21,369 bases of DNA from Alectoria sarmentosa (Eukaryota; Ascomycota; Lecanoromycetes; Lecanorales; Parmeliaceae): NCBI GenBank assembly GCA_009733775.1, contig WOGZ01000458.1, positions 1-21,369 of the forward strand, read 5' to 3'. Every line of letters begins with the position of its first letter. The first letter of the stretch is position 1. The position numbers were made by a program, and so were the translations under genes. Under the pieces are notes generated by a model. It made no database searches. It was given only the letters and a program-made list of their open reading frames with translations, and was not told where the DNA came from. Shown piece after piece: positions 1 to 10,373 of this stretch.

Positions 1-429
1 TTTATTATATCGTCGTCGACTTCGTGCGAGAAAATTTGATAATGCGAAATAAAGAAAATAAACTTTGAAAGGTTTTAAAATCGTAATTTTTTATTCGATA
101 ATAATGTCGTTAAAGATTTAAATACTTTTAATAATAAACTTTCGAATGATATAATTAATATTATCTTAATTTGAATTGTATAAAAATAATGTGTGATTAT
201 TTCTTTCGATTCGCTAATTAAATAAATGTTTTAATTTCTTTTTTATATTCGTTATTATTGACGAAACGAATTATTATCTCGATGCGAACTGTTCGAATTT
301 CAATTATCGTAAGTGATTTAATTTAAAAATACGATATTTTAATAATTTTTATGTTTTGATAAAGTTTTTATTAACACGATTTTTTAAATTCGATAATTAA
401 TACGAATAAAATAAATAAAATAACTTAAT
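1..429 (-). pseudogene. Integrase catalytic-core relic of element A
   Basis: Minus-strand translation gives a run reading SKE...HY, then later TTLLSNKKLRF. This matches the Gypsy integrase pattern in which a conserved SKERHYIP-like segment is followed by the second catalytic motif, VSDRGPQF. The catalytic Asp of that motif is Asn here, and Pro is Leu, as C>T/G>A decay predicts. A weaker NR just before SKE fits the usual VDRLSK, with a few bases deleted. Downstream, toward base 1, HEVDDDIIK may be the remnant of the HPETDGQTE box. The segment lies left of the LTR2 insertion and continues the zinc-finger part at 725-1000. The reading frame is broken repeatedly. The first catalytic Asp was not located with confidence. 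Confidence 0.6.
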
Positions 430-638
430 TGTAATGTTAAAATTAATATAAAACTATATTATATAAATATATTAAATAAGACAATTAAGTGAATAGAAAA
501 TATATATATATAAAAAAGACATTTATATAAAAATAAATGTCTTTATTAAATCACGTTAAATTCAATCGAATAATGTTAAAAAACTGTAATATTAAAGAGA
601 AGTTAGTTTTATTAAAAATATAAAATACGCTCGTAACG
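430..638 (-). repeat. LTR2 copy 1 (209-bp LTR-like repeat)
   Basis: This stretch is homologous to 18661-18866 (same orientation) and to 9491-9697 (opposite orientation). The three copies are almost equal in length (209, 206 and 207 bp) and differ largely by C/T and G/A changes. Read on the minus strand, copies begin TGCTATAAGCG, CGTTACGAGCG or TATTATAAGCG, and this copy ends ...CATTACA, so TG...CA ends like those of an LTR are plausible. The start resembles the TGTTACGA start of the element A/B LTRs. No convincing target duplication was found, so solo LTR is an inference. It contains the hairpin at 515-544 and sits inside the integrase of element A. Confidence 0.65.
515..544. repeat. Perfect hairpin inside LTR2 copy 1
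   Basis: AAAGACATTTA (515-525) and TAAATGTCTTT (534-544) are perfect 11-bp complements around an 8-base loop. The equivalent hairpin in copy 2 (18745-18772) has a G-C pair replaced by A-T on both arms, so pairing is kept. Copy 3 has a different inverted repeat at the same place (9583-9603). Confidence 0.75.
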
Positions 639-652
639 ATATATAAGTTTCT

Positions 653-724
653 AAATCACGTTAAGGTCGATAAAGGCGATAAGATTAAATAATATATTAA
701 AATATATAAAATACGCTCGTAATA
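653..724 (-). repeat. Partial second LTR2 fragment in tandem with copy 1
   Basis: AAATCACGTTAA at 653 and AAAATACGCTCGTAA ending at 724 repeat the segments at 548 and 620-636 of LTR2 copy 1, with the interior shortened. On the minus strand the outer end reads TATTACGAGCG, equivalent to the LTR2 start with TG changed to TA. It is separated from copy 1 by about 14 bases. It could be a nested or recombined LTR2, or a local duplication. Confidence 0.6.
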
Positions 725-1000
725 AATGCGATAAATAATTTTATATTATTTTATTATTTTAAAAAGTTTTATATTAAAAAAGTTATAAATGAAAATAAAT
801 ATATTAAAACTTAAATCGTTACTATCGAAGATTAAAAATTTATATTTTTGAAAACAAATGCGTTCATTTATTTTTTCTTAATTCGATAAAAAAGATCTTT
901 TTTAATTTATATACATTTATTTATAAGATTTCAAAAAAAATCAAAATTTATTTATCGCTTTAATAAATTTGTTCGAGCGTAAATCTTAAAATTATAATTT
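725..1000 (-). pseudogene. Integrase N-terminal relic of element A
   Basis: Minus-strand translation contains INERICFQKYKFLIFDSNDL (around 810-870), followed by FIYNFFNI. This fits the segment before the HHCC zinc finger of Gypsy integrases, where a G-R-L-x-Y/F-R stretch is followed by hydrophobic-P-D-x-x-x-L-R and then the H-D-x-P-x-x-G-H-P-G box. The histidine and glycine residues of that box are lost here. The homology stops where the LTR2 repeats begin. It lies downstream of the RNase H relic, the expected order. The boundary toward 1000-1190 is uncertain, since I could not align that stretch. Confidence 0.55.
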
Positions 1001-1189
1001 AATTAATTTCGTTTTTATGTTTTAATTTTTGATCGTTAAACGCATCGCTTAAAATAATTTAATTAATTTTAAAAACATTAATAAAAACGAAAAAAATGAA
1101 TTTAAATTTAAAAGTTATTTTTGAAAAATTAAGATTTTAAAGATTTAAGCTTTCAAGTTTTAAAATAATTTGTTATTAATATTAACGTC

Positions 1190-1899
1190 GATGGTTTTTT
1201 TCGTTTTTAAAAAGATTTTCGAATTTCGAATTAAAACGTTAACGCGTCGATTTAAGTTTTTAGATTTATAAATAATTTGAAAATTAAAATTGAAAAGACA
1301 TTTAAATTAATGCGTTTAATAACGATTAAAGAAATTAATAATTATAAAATATTCGAAATTTTTATAATCGAAAAAGATAATAATAAATTATTTAATGCTT
1401 TTTAATTTTAATTATTATAATTTAAAAACGCGAATAATAATTAAAAGTTTTATATCATAAATTTCATAATTGCATTTCGCAGAGAGCATTTTAATTAAAA
1501 AAGAAATAATTAATTTAAATTTTTTATCTTTATTATATTAAAATATAATATTTACGATTATATAATTTAAAATATTAGTTTTTATCACGATTTATTTTTT
1601 CGAATTAAAATAAAATAAAATAAACGTCGAAATAAAGACGATTTTGAAATCATCGAAAAATTCTAATATTCAAAAACTCTTTTAAAAAAATAATTCTTTT
1701 AAATTAATTGAATTAAAAATTTTACAAAGTTAAAAAAAAAATTCGAATAAAACGTCGATTGAAATTAATAAAATTTAAGAAATTTTAAACGTTTTAAATC
1801 GTTTTAATTGTGAATTAATTAAATATAATCAAAAAAAAATTATATTTGATTAAACGATTTTAATAATAATAATTAAATCGAGATATTTAATTTTAATCA
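1190..1899 (-). pseudogene. RT connection and RNase H relic of element A
   Basis: Minus-strand translation gives IKYLDLII just after the RT (the conserved KYLGLII box, Gly>Asp). Further on, FNSKK.IVIKTNILNY at about 1562-1600 corresponds to the DPDKEIVVETDASDY motif, with both catalytic Asp residues changed to Asn. YNKDKKFKLIISF follows, then KMLSAKCNYEIYDIKLLIII (1440-1495). This last motif is very close to the CNYEIYDKELLAIVRAFE signature of fungal Gypsy RNase H. After that come F-D-Y-K-N-F-E-Y-F (usually SDHKNLEYF) and NFQIIYKS (usually FNFxIxYRPG) near 1260-1380. Stops replace Gln and Trp codons. This is the best-preserved part of the element, and it supports a fungal origin. Confidence 0.82.
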
Positions 1900-2520
1900 T
1901 TTTAAATAAAGCTTTTTATACGTCGATTTAAAGTTTTGTTTCTCGAAAGCGTGTTAAAATAAAACGCATATATTCAATCTTATTTTTATTTTTATTATAA
2001 ATTAAAATATCGTTAATATAAACGACATAAAAATTATTAAAATATTTTTATAATATATTATTAATATAATTTTAAAAAGTGAAAAGTGCGTCGCATAATT
2101 CGAAATTTATAATTAAAAACTTATAAAAATCTTATCGAATGCGAAAACCCATTTTTAATTTTTCATTTTCGATTATTTATAATTTATTAAACGTGATTAT
2201 AATATTAAAAATTATATAAATTTTGATTTAATAAATACGCGAAAAGATTTTTTGAATTAAAAATAAGAAATATCGATTTTTAATGATGATAACGTTAGAA
2301 ATATAATAATTTATATAAAAACGATTTTTTTTATCAAGTTTTCGCGTAAAGAAAACGAATAATGTTATTAAAAAAAATCTAAACGAATAAATTCTTCAAT
2401 AAAATTATCATCGAGATATTTTTTAATATTTTAAATTCATTTTAAAATATGTTATACATAAAGTTAAATTTGACTTTTTATTAAATATTAATAAAATTTT
2501 ATAATCGCTCAAACGATAAA
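1900..2520 (-). pseudogene. Reverse transcriptase relic of element A
   Basis: The minus-strand frame reads, in order, YLDDNFIEEFIR (usually YxDExLxKGFIRPS), FTRKLDKK (usually FVKKPDG), NRYFLFLIQ (usually NRYPLPLI), FNKL.I, FRIR.DFYKFLIINFELCDA (the FRTRYGxYEYLVMPFGLCNA box) and the catalytic box VVYINDILIY. The YINDIL codons lie at 2003-2020; the first Asp of YIDD is Asn while the second survives. A one-base frameshift lies in a T-tract near 2380. Nearly all changes are Gly>Glu/Asp, Pro>Leu, Glu>Lys, Val>Ile or Gln>stop. Identity as a Ty3/Gypsy RT is secure from the length of collinear motif order. The gene is dead. Confidence 0.88.
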
Positions 2521-3140
2521 AAGAAAATTTATCAATTTTCGTACGAAAAAACATATTAAAAAAATTATGATATAAAAAAAAAAAATTTATTTAAAATCTT
2601 TTTGATATCGTAAATATTTATCGTAAATAATTAAATTTAAAATTCTTTGATAAATTAAATAAAAAAAACGACGTTAATTATATACATTTTTAAATTTTTT
2701 GAAATTGACAATTCTTAAATATAATTATGAAAAAGTTTTTGAAATTCTTCAATGATAATTTTAAGAATTTTCGGTTTAAAATATATTAAATATTCAATTC
2801 GACGTCGTTTTATTTTGCGTTATATTTTTTTTTTTAAAAGCGAAACGTTAAAAAAAGAAGGTTTTGAAGATAATTTTATAAAATTTATAAAAAATATCAT
2901 TAAAATTGATTTTTCATCTTCGATTTTCGATTAATAAATTAACGTATTTTTTTCGAAAGAAAATTGAATCGAGACGAAATATCTTTTTATCTAATTTAAT
3001 TTTATAATCATATCGAAATTTGAAAAAATGATAATAAAAAATTTAATCATCATAAATGTTTTAAATCGTTTTGATATTTAAAATGAAATTATTGTAAAAT
3101 GAAATATAAATTTAAATTGAATAAATTAATTATCGAATTT

Positions 3141-3733
3141 TTAAAAATTTCGAAAGATTTTAAATGAGATCAAAATTCTTTTATTGATTCGCGCATAAAA
3201 ATAATTAATGAAAATTTCAACATTAACATTAATGTTAAATATATTTTTAATTAAATATAAAATGTGAATTAAATTAAAATATATAAATAAATAAAATGTT
3301 TTTTTAGAATTAAGCTTCGATTGTTTAATATAATGTGATAACAATATTATTAAAATTCATTTTATGCGTCTTTGAGCGCGATTATATTTAAAGATTATTT
3401 ATTTTTTAAATCGAAAATGTTTAAGATTATAAAGAAAGCGTTTATTAAACGTAATAAAATTTTACGTTTTTTAACGATTTTTTTTAAAAAACAATTAACG
3501 ATAATGTGATTTATATATTTATTATAAAGATAAAAATTATTATTATAATAACGTTTACGTTTTATTTCATTAATGATTTTATGAAAATCGATAAAACGAA
3601 AGATTTGATTAATAATAAAAAGATTTATAATTATAATATTATCGTTAATATTATAATTAATTAAAACATTAATAAAAGTTAAGATAATAATAATAATATT
3701 GAAACGTAATTTCTTAAAAACGTAAAAACTCAT
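3141..3733 (-). pseudogene. Aspartic protease relic of element A
   Basis: Two open minus-strand stretches, 3395-3733 (112 codons) and 3141-3344 (67 codons), lie between the gag and RT regions. The first contains VLINYNINDNIII at about residues 23-35. This fits the retroviral-type protease motif (V/A)LIDSGATDNFI, with the catalytic Asp changed to Asn and Gly to Asn. The second ends ARINKRILISF, which resembles the conserved tail box HNPRIDWxxRTLxF after the Gypsy protease. The Met codons at their starts are probably not real starts, because the protein was part of a Gag-Pol polyprotein. Element B lacks the corresponding roughly 860 bp. The first motif is convincing; the second is tentative. 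Confidence 0.6.
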
Positions 3734-3739
3734 TTATCG

Positions 3740-4775
3740 TTTTATATTATTTATTCGTTAAAAAGTTTTTTAAGCTTCGTAAAGAATAACGAGTTTATAT
3801 TAATTAAAATTAAAAAAAATCGAAGTTCGTTATTAAGTCTTTCTTTAAAAACGAAGCGTTAATTAATTTTATCGAAATTGATGTTATAAATTGATGTTTC
3901 GAAATCGATTAAATAATAATAATAAAAAACGATATATTTATTTAAATTTTTAAATACAACGTTATATAATTATCTTTCTATCAAAATTATTAAAACTTAA
4001 TTTCATATATTTATAAAATTAAATCAAAATGCGAATAATAATTTTATCATCAAATTTAATAAAAAAAAGAATTCGTTTAATGATTTTTTTTAAAACGTTT
4101 TACGATATAAACGAGACGTTTTATTTCGATAAAATGTTAATTCGCATTATTTAAAATCTAACTTTAGAAATATAAAAAAATGCTTTTAAGATAATAAAGT
4201 TTTTTTATATAATTCATAATTGAATTTTTTTAAAAATCGTTTAAAGATTTTAAAGAAATTTAAATTATTGAAAATAGAAAATAATTTAAAGCGAAAATTT
4301 GAAAATTTAAATATAACTTATAATTTTTTAAAACGATAATAAATTTCGTCGAATTGTATTTACTCACGTTCGATTTAAATTTATTATTAATTTATTTCGA
4401 ATTATAAAACGCGTATTTGATTTTCGTTAATTTTATTATTTTCAATTATTATAAATTAAGCATAAAAAAATAAAAATTTATTCGAAATTGATTTCAACGA
4501 TTTATTAATTTTTTTTTATATTTTTAAAAATCAATTTAACATTAAATAAAACATTTTTAATTAAGATTGTTTTCGATATTTATAAAATTAAAAAATAATT
4601 TATTAAATTAAATTAATAATGCGCTAATAAAAACGTTTAAAAAACTCTTAAATATATTTATTATTATTATTAATATATTAAAAATATCAAAAATGAAAAT
4701 ATCAAAAATGAAAATATTAAAATATTAAAAATATTATTAATCGAAAATAATAACAATAAAAATAAATATTCGTAA
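3740..4775 (-). pseudogene. gag-region relic of element A
   Basis: This segment lies between the 5' LTR and the protease relic, where Gypsy elements carry gag. It is collinear, as an inverted copy, with 10374 to about 11225 of element B over most of its length (down to about 3905), for example around 4560-4440 against 10560-10680. Differences are mostly transitions. I could not recognise a capsid fold, and a CCHC knuckle could not be confirmed. The function is assigned from position and from shared homology with B, not from protein motifs. No long open frame remains. Confidence 0.5.
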
Positions 4776-5066
4776 TATTACGAACGGGAAATTTAATAAT
4801 ATTTATATTTAAAATAATATTTCGTAATTATAAATTAAATATATCGTATAAAACGAACGCAAAAAAAAAACTTTTTACGTTTAAATATTCTTCGTAATTC
4901 GAGCGTTAAATTAAATGCGATTAACGCGATATTTTATTAATTAAGTTAAAACGAATTTAATCGTTTTAAATTAAGATTTGAGTAATTTGAGTGAAAATGA
5001 TATTCGAATAATTAAGATGAATATAACTTAAAATCTTTTATAAAAACGTGTTTTCGAATCGTGATA
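4776..5066 (-). repeat. 5' LTR of element A (291 bp)
   Basis: The reverse complement is homologous to the two LTRs of element B (10071-10373 and 12551-12828). It begins TATCACGATTCGAAAACACG, where B has TGTTACGATTCG, so the terminal TG has become TA. It ends ...CGTAATA followed by TTACGAA, the same junction as in B. Differences between copies are mostly C/T and G/A. The flanking 5 bp at 5067-5071 (AAGGT) cannot be compared with the other end, which is outside the window. Confidence 0.82.
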
Positions 5067-5499
5067 AAGGTTTACAATATAAAGTTATTATTTATTATAC
5101 GTATTTTCGAAATATAACATTTAAAATTAATCAAAATATTTATTAAAAATTCAATTAAATTTTTCACAAATTAAATTTTTTTTAATTATTTTATAATAAT
5201 AAAATAATTAAATCGAAGATAAATACGTTAAACGATTTTTTATTAAATTCAATTTTTATAATACATATAAATCGAGAAAATAAAGCATAAAATTAAATAA
5301 TTTAATTCGTCGATTCGATAGTTTTTTAAAAAATGACATTGATAATAAAAAATAATATTAACATTAAACGTTTTTGAAAATAAGATATTTCAATATAAAA
5401 ATATAATAAACGTTAAATCTCGCGCTTTTGCTTTTAAACGAAATCTCTTAAATAATTTATAATTTAATAATTATAATTTACGATTTAAATAAAAAAAAC

Positions 5500-5588
5500 A
5501 TCGACGATAAAAAATTATTAAAAAAATTATCGTCGATTATTTCGAAATCATTTATCGAAAAATAAATAAAAGAATTAATAAATGATTT
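5500..5588. repeat. Two adjacent perfect hairpins
   Basis: ATCGACGATAA (5500-5510) pairs perfectly with TTATCGTCGAT (5527-5537). Just downstream, AAATCATTTA (5545-5554) pairs with TAAATGATTT (5579-5588). No coding region ends here, so a terminator role has no support. They may be remnants of a small inverted-repeat element. Confidence 0.6.
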
Positions 5589-7619
5589 TATTATCGAATC
5601 GAACATCGTATTAAAAGTGAAAGATTTATATATAAAAAAATGAAAGTCTTTAATAAATCATTTATGCGAAAAATATCGAGCAAAGAAGAATTCTTTAAAA
5701 TTTAATTAAAAAATCTTCGATTGAAATTTAAAAATTGTTAATTAAAGAATGATTTTTGATATTTACGAAAACGATTATATATATAAGAAGATGCGAAACT
5801 TAAAAATATAAATAATTAAGTTTATATATAATTCGTTATTAAACGATTATATAAAACGTATTATTATATATAATAAAATTAATATTTATTATTATTAACT
5901 CGAAATAATAAACATTATTTTCAAATTTATAAATAATTATTATATTTATAAACGATTTAAAAATTATAAAGAGAATAAATATAAACTTTTTAAATCTTTT
6001 CTCGTATTAAATAAATATAAAACATTTTCGTTATTTATTTGCAATAGATATAATAAAGATTATTAATATATTATAATTATTATAAATTAATTAAGAAAAA
6101 AGAAAAATTTCGTATTTTTATCTTCTTTTAACGTGAAAATAATAATATAAATCTTTTTCGAATAAATTTGAAAAGAAAAATAATATTCGTTAATTATTAA
6201 TTTTAATCGAAATACGTAATTTAATATTCATTTTTGATAAATATTATGTGCGAAAATTAATATAAAATTAAAATCTTTTATTGCATTTCACTTAAAAATT
6301 AACGATTAAACGCGAAACGTAGATTTCGCTTTAAAATAATATTTTCGCGCGTACGTAAATTATAATTAAAAAAATTGAATAAATTTTATATTTATTATAA
6401 AATTTGAAATTAATTAAATTAAAAGCGTTTTTATAAAAATTATTTCTTTTTTAATTATAAAAAAATATATATTTCGTTTTAATGTTAAATTTTTTATATT
6501 ATAAAATATTAACGTTATACAACTTTATAGAAAAAATTGAAAAAATGAGAATTCATTTTCGATAAAAACTTATTTAAGCTCGAGACATTTAAGAGAAATA
6601 AGTAAATCGACGTCGTTTATTATTATTTGAATTACGATTTAACGATTTAATTATATTAAATTATCGAAACATTAAAATTACGAAATTTAATAAATCTTTA
6701 TATTAAAAAAATATAAAATCGTTTAAAATGATATAAGCAATTAATAATTCGATATATAAATTTAATTTGTTTAATTGAATGAAAAAAGTTTTTCAATTTT
6801 TCTTTTTTAATTATTATATAATATTATCGATGATTTTTTATTTAATGAAAAATAATTCTTCTTTTTTTATATATATATAAACGAAAAAAAAACGAATTAT
6901 TTAACGAAAAAGATTCTCGACTTTAAAATAAATAAAAAATAAAAATATTTTATAATAAAATTTAAAAATTATTTGATATATAAAATTGAATATATAAATT
7001 ATAATAATAACGATGATTTATTCACGTAACAATTTTCATAAATGTTATCAATTATTCAAATTTAATAACAAATTTTTATTATAAATATTTAAATCACGAT
7101 AATTCACATTCGTTTTTTAAAGATTTTTACGATTGAAAATCTTTTTTTACGTTATTAATATTTTATTGCGTTTATAAAATAAGAGAATTTAATTCTTTTC
7201 AATTTATGAAATCGTGAAAATGAATAAATTATAAAAGAGTGCGAACATCGTTATCATTATTGCACGATAAATCTCTTTTAACTTAAAAAACTTATAATAA
7301 AAAAAATTAAAAAGTGCAACATAAAACATTTTTTATTTACGATTACTTTTCGACTTTTCTTAATTATAAAAATGTTTATATTTTTAAAAAAGAGATAATT
7401 ATAATTCGAGATTAACAATTTTTAAATCGATATTGCGAATTATTATAAATCAAGATTAATTTTATAACTTAATTTTACATTAACGTCTTAAATTATAATT
7501 TAATCTTTTATTTTTATATATATATATATATACTTAAAATCTCATAATTAAAATTTCATTAAAATTACGTTTAAATATTAATATAAATTTTACGTATAAT
7601 TTTTAATCTTATTTAATTA

Positions 7620-7810
7620 TTTAATTGCGACGAGTATAATAATTATAATAATTATAATAATTATTTAATTATTTAATTATTTAATTACATAATTATAATA
7701 ATAACACGTTTATAATAAATTATAATCGCTATAATAATTATCTAATTATTTAATTATAAAATTGTAATAATTATACGATTACGATAATTATTTAATATTA
7801 ATAATTATAA
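7620..7810. repeat. AT minisatellite-like low-complexity tract
   Basis: Repeated short units such as ATAATT and ATTTAATT alternate irregularly for about 190 bases (for example 7638-7685 and 7735-7800). There is no fixed unit length and no conserved spacing. The tract carries no coding signal. Confidence 0.7.
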
Positions 7811-9195
7811 TATAATAATAACGAATAATAAATTCGACGATTATAAAAATTATGTCGACTTTAAATAATAAATAAATTATGTACGATTTTAAATTTATAC
7901 GATTTTACATTTATATATTACGATATTTATTTTATTTATATATAAACGATTATTGCGACGAAAGTTTAATGAAACGATTATTAAACGAAAGTCTTTATTA
8001 AAAATTTAACTAAAAGTTATAAAGAAAAAATAGTTAATTAATAAAAGATATATTCAATTTTAAGAAAATTAGAAAATTATTTTAAGTATAAAATGAAATA
8101 AAAAAAGATAATTAAAATTTTATTTAATACAATATAAACGATAATTAATTTAATAACGTAAAAATATAATTAAAATTTATTATAAACGATATTTAAATAA
8201 ACTACGATAGAAAGATTATATATTATTCGATTAAGTTAATTATTAACTTATAATAAAACATTTATTATTTATTACTTTTTTAATTTTTAATTTTTTATAC
8301 GTCGTTATTATTATATTAAATAATAACGATAATATATAAAATCTCGACTCGTTTATTATTAATATAATACATTTTTATATCATTTTTTCAAATAACAAAA
8401 TCGATATTAATTGTTAACGATTATATATTAATTTAATATTTAAACGAATACGTAATTTCTTTTATTTATAACATAAATTTCTTTAAAATTTCTTTAACGA
8501 AATTTTGAAATTTTATTATCGTCGTTAATAATTTTATGCGATAATATATATATATATAATATTTTATAAAAAACTATACTCGAGTTTTTATTAAAATATA
8601 TACGATATTTATATAAAATTAAACGTTTATAACTCGATTCGATTAAAAAGATTTATTTAATTTTATTATTTAACTTTTACGATTTTTTTTCTATTTAAAA
8701 ACTAAAAATTAAATTAATATTAAGTATATAAATGTTTTAATAACGATTATAACGTTAATATTTTATAAAATTACGTTGCTTTTAAATATTTAAAACGATA
8801 AAGCATTATAGCATCGACGTTATTATCGAATATTATTTTGAAATATATTATTACATTGCGCAATAAAGCGAGATAAAACGAAATATAAAATATTAAATCT
8901 TATTTTACTTTATAACGAGTTTTCAACGAAATGAGATAAAATTGAAATAAGTTTTTTTTTTGAAAATAGCGAAATATATTTCGTTATTTCGATAACTTAT
9001 AAATACTTTTTATTAAATTTAATATTACGTATATAAAAATGCGTGATTAAAATTTTATATTAAAGTTTTTAAATTAAAATTAGATTTTAAAAAATATATT
9101 TTTTTAAAATTATAATCAGAAAAAAATTAGAATTATTTATTAAATCGTTATAAAAATAAATTTCTTAAATTAATTCAATTAAAAAGCGTAATAAA

Positions 9196-9332
9196 ATAAC
9201 GAAATATATTTTAAAATCTCGACGTTGAAATAAAACGAAATAAGGTTTTTACAAATTTTGAAATTTTATTTTGATATCTTATTTTAATTTCGTTTTACTT
9301 CGTTTCTTCGTCGAGATATTTTATTTCGTTAT
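9196..9332. repeat. Imperfect 137-bp palindrome (fold-back element)
   Basis: The left end begins ATAACGAAATA and the right end finishes with its near-complement TATTTCGTTAT. Inside, TCTCGACG (9217-9224) faces CGTCGAGA (9309-9316), and GAAATAAAACGAAATAAG faces TTATTTTAATTTCGTTTTAC. Arms are about 65 bp with a few indels and transitions. Related sequence, GAGATAAAATTGAAATAAG, occurs near 8933-8951, beside a 14-bp perfect palindrome at 8970-8983. This suggests a small dispersed fold-back or MITE-like family. No target duplication was established. Confidence 0.6.
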
Positions 9333-9490
9333 ATAAAACATATATTATTATCGTTATTATTACGTTAGCGCTTTAGTTTCTTAAATTATTTTAATTATTA
9401 ATTATAAATTGCAAAAATACAAAATAAATTATAAATATATATCTTCGATTTTCGTAACGTTAAAATATGATTTTTTAAAAAATAAAAAGA

Positions 9491-9697
9491 TATTATAAGC
9501 GTATATTATATATTTCATAAAATTTACATTTTTAATATTATTATTTTTTAACATTTTTCAATTAAGCTTAACGTGTTTTAATAAAATAATATAAAATTAT
9601 TTTAAAAGTTTTTATATATATATATATTTTCTCTTTATTTAATTATTTAATTTGATATATTTATATAACTTAACTTTATATTAATTTTAATTCATTA
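9491..9697 (+). repeat. LTR2 copy 3 (inverted relative to copies 1 and 2)
   Basis: The plus strand is homologous to the reverse complements of 430-638 and 18661-18866. Shared blocks include TATAAGCGTAT (9494-9504), TTAACGTGTTTTAATAAAA (9569-9587), the (TA)n-TTTTCT tract near 9614-9632 and AACTTTATATTAATTTTAA (9672-9690). The length, 207 bp, matches the other copies. A partial repeat of its tail (AATTTAACTTTATATCGATT) follows at about 9702-9721. It is probably a solo LTR, but no target duplication was found. Confidence 0.65.
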
Positions 9698-10065
9698 AAA
9701 TAATTTAACTTTATATCGATTTTAATAATACGATATATATTTATTAAAAAGCGTAAAATCTCGATTTAAGTTTCAACGTGTTCGTTATTAAATTATAATT
9801 GAAAAAAAAACTTCGTATAATTATTACTTAAATCTTTCATTTAATTTTTAATAAAATAAATTAATATATAATTTACAAATTTATAATTAATCGTGAATAA
9901 AGTTATAAACGCGTAAATATATTATATATAAAAAATTAAATTAAAGATATTTTATAAACAACATAAAATAAAGAAATTTAATTAAGTTGAAATTTAAGTT
10001 TTTTATATTAAAATTATAAATTAATTAATAATAAATTTAATAGCGACGTATAAACGAATTTACGT

Positions 10066-10070
10066 TTAAT
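10066..10070. repeat. Target site duplication of element B, left (TTAAT)
   Basis: TTAAT sits immediately before the TGTTACGATT start of the 5' LTR and is repeated at 12829-12833 directly after the 3' LTR. The right LTR edge was fixed partly with the help of this repeat, so the match is supporting rather than independent evidence. Confidence 0.65.
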
Positions 10071-10373
10071 TGTTACGATTCGAAAACACGTTTTTATTAA
10101 AAATTCTAAATCATGTTCATCTCAATTATTCGAATATTATTTTTAGTCGAATTATTCAAATGTTAATTTGAAACGATTAAATTCGTTTCATTTTAATTAA
10201 TTGAATATCGCGTTAATTATATTCGATTTAACGTTCGAATTACGAAAAATATTTAAACGCAAAAAGTTTTCTTTTTTCTTTTTTCTCTTTACGTTCGTTT
10301 TATATAATATATTTAATTTATAATTATTAAATATTATTTCAATCACAAGATAATTTAAATTTTTATTATAATA
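10071..10373 (+). repeat. 5' LTR of element B (303 bp)
   Basis: It begins TGTTACGATTCGAAAACACG and ends ...TTATAATA, followed by TTACGAACG, where a primer-binding site would be expected. It is homologous to 12551-12828 and, inverted, to 4776-5066. It keeps a segment near 10131-10158 that is deleted in the 3' LTR. The original TG start is intact here but has become TA in the other two copies. Confidence 0.82.

Larger units (their letters stand above)
1..5066 (-). mobile_element. Element A: decayed Ty3/Gypsy LTR retrotransposon, 3' end outside window
   Basis: Read on the minus strand, this stretch shows the Gypsy order LTR, gag region, aspartic protease, reverse transcriptase, RNase H, integrase. 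The 5' LTR is defined by two homologous LTRs at 10071-10373 and 12551-12828. The coding parts are recognisable only by short collinear motifs, broken by many stops and a few frameshifts. Most substitutions are those expected from G:C to A:T mutation. LTR-like repeats at 430-724 interrupt the integrase, so the element continues to base 1 and beyond. No 3' LTR is visible. The RNase H and RT motifs are close to those of fungal Gypsy elements. It cannot encode protein now. The superfamily is secure; the exact lineage is not. Confidence 0.85.
5067..9190. other. Unassigned AT-rich stretch, no gene recognised
   Basis: About 4.1 kb without a usable open frame or a motif I could place. It contains a perfect hairpin at 5500-5537, an AT minisatellite near 7620-7810, short (TA)n runs (for example near 7512-7533 and 8550-8563) and a palindromic motif at 8970-8983. 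In lines I counted by eye, 7021-7140 is rich in CpA and poor in TpG, whereas 6721-6780 shows the opposite. This suggests an unrecognised element boundary near 7000. The composition matches the rest of the window, so it is probably decayed repeat DNA. Confidence 0.5.

Noticed and set aside
430..638. Target duplications around the LTR2 copies
   Set aside because: Flanks tested at all three copies (for example TTAAT/ATATA, AAAGA/AAATA, AAATA/TTATT) do not match, so solo-LTR status is left as an inference.
2752..2934. 60-codon plus-strand open frame
   Set aside because: It lies antisense to the pol region of element A, whose minus strand aligns with element B here. The predicted peptide has no motif.
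5500..5537. Rho-independent terminator at the perfect hairpin
   Set aside because: No gene ends nearby, and the nuclear fungal context makes this mechanism irrelevant.
7620..7810. CRISPR-like or regular tandem array
   Set aside because: The units are short, variable and unspaced. This is AT low-complexity sequence, not repeats separated by unique spacers.
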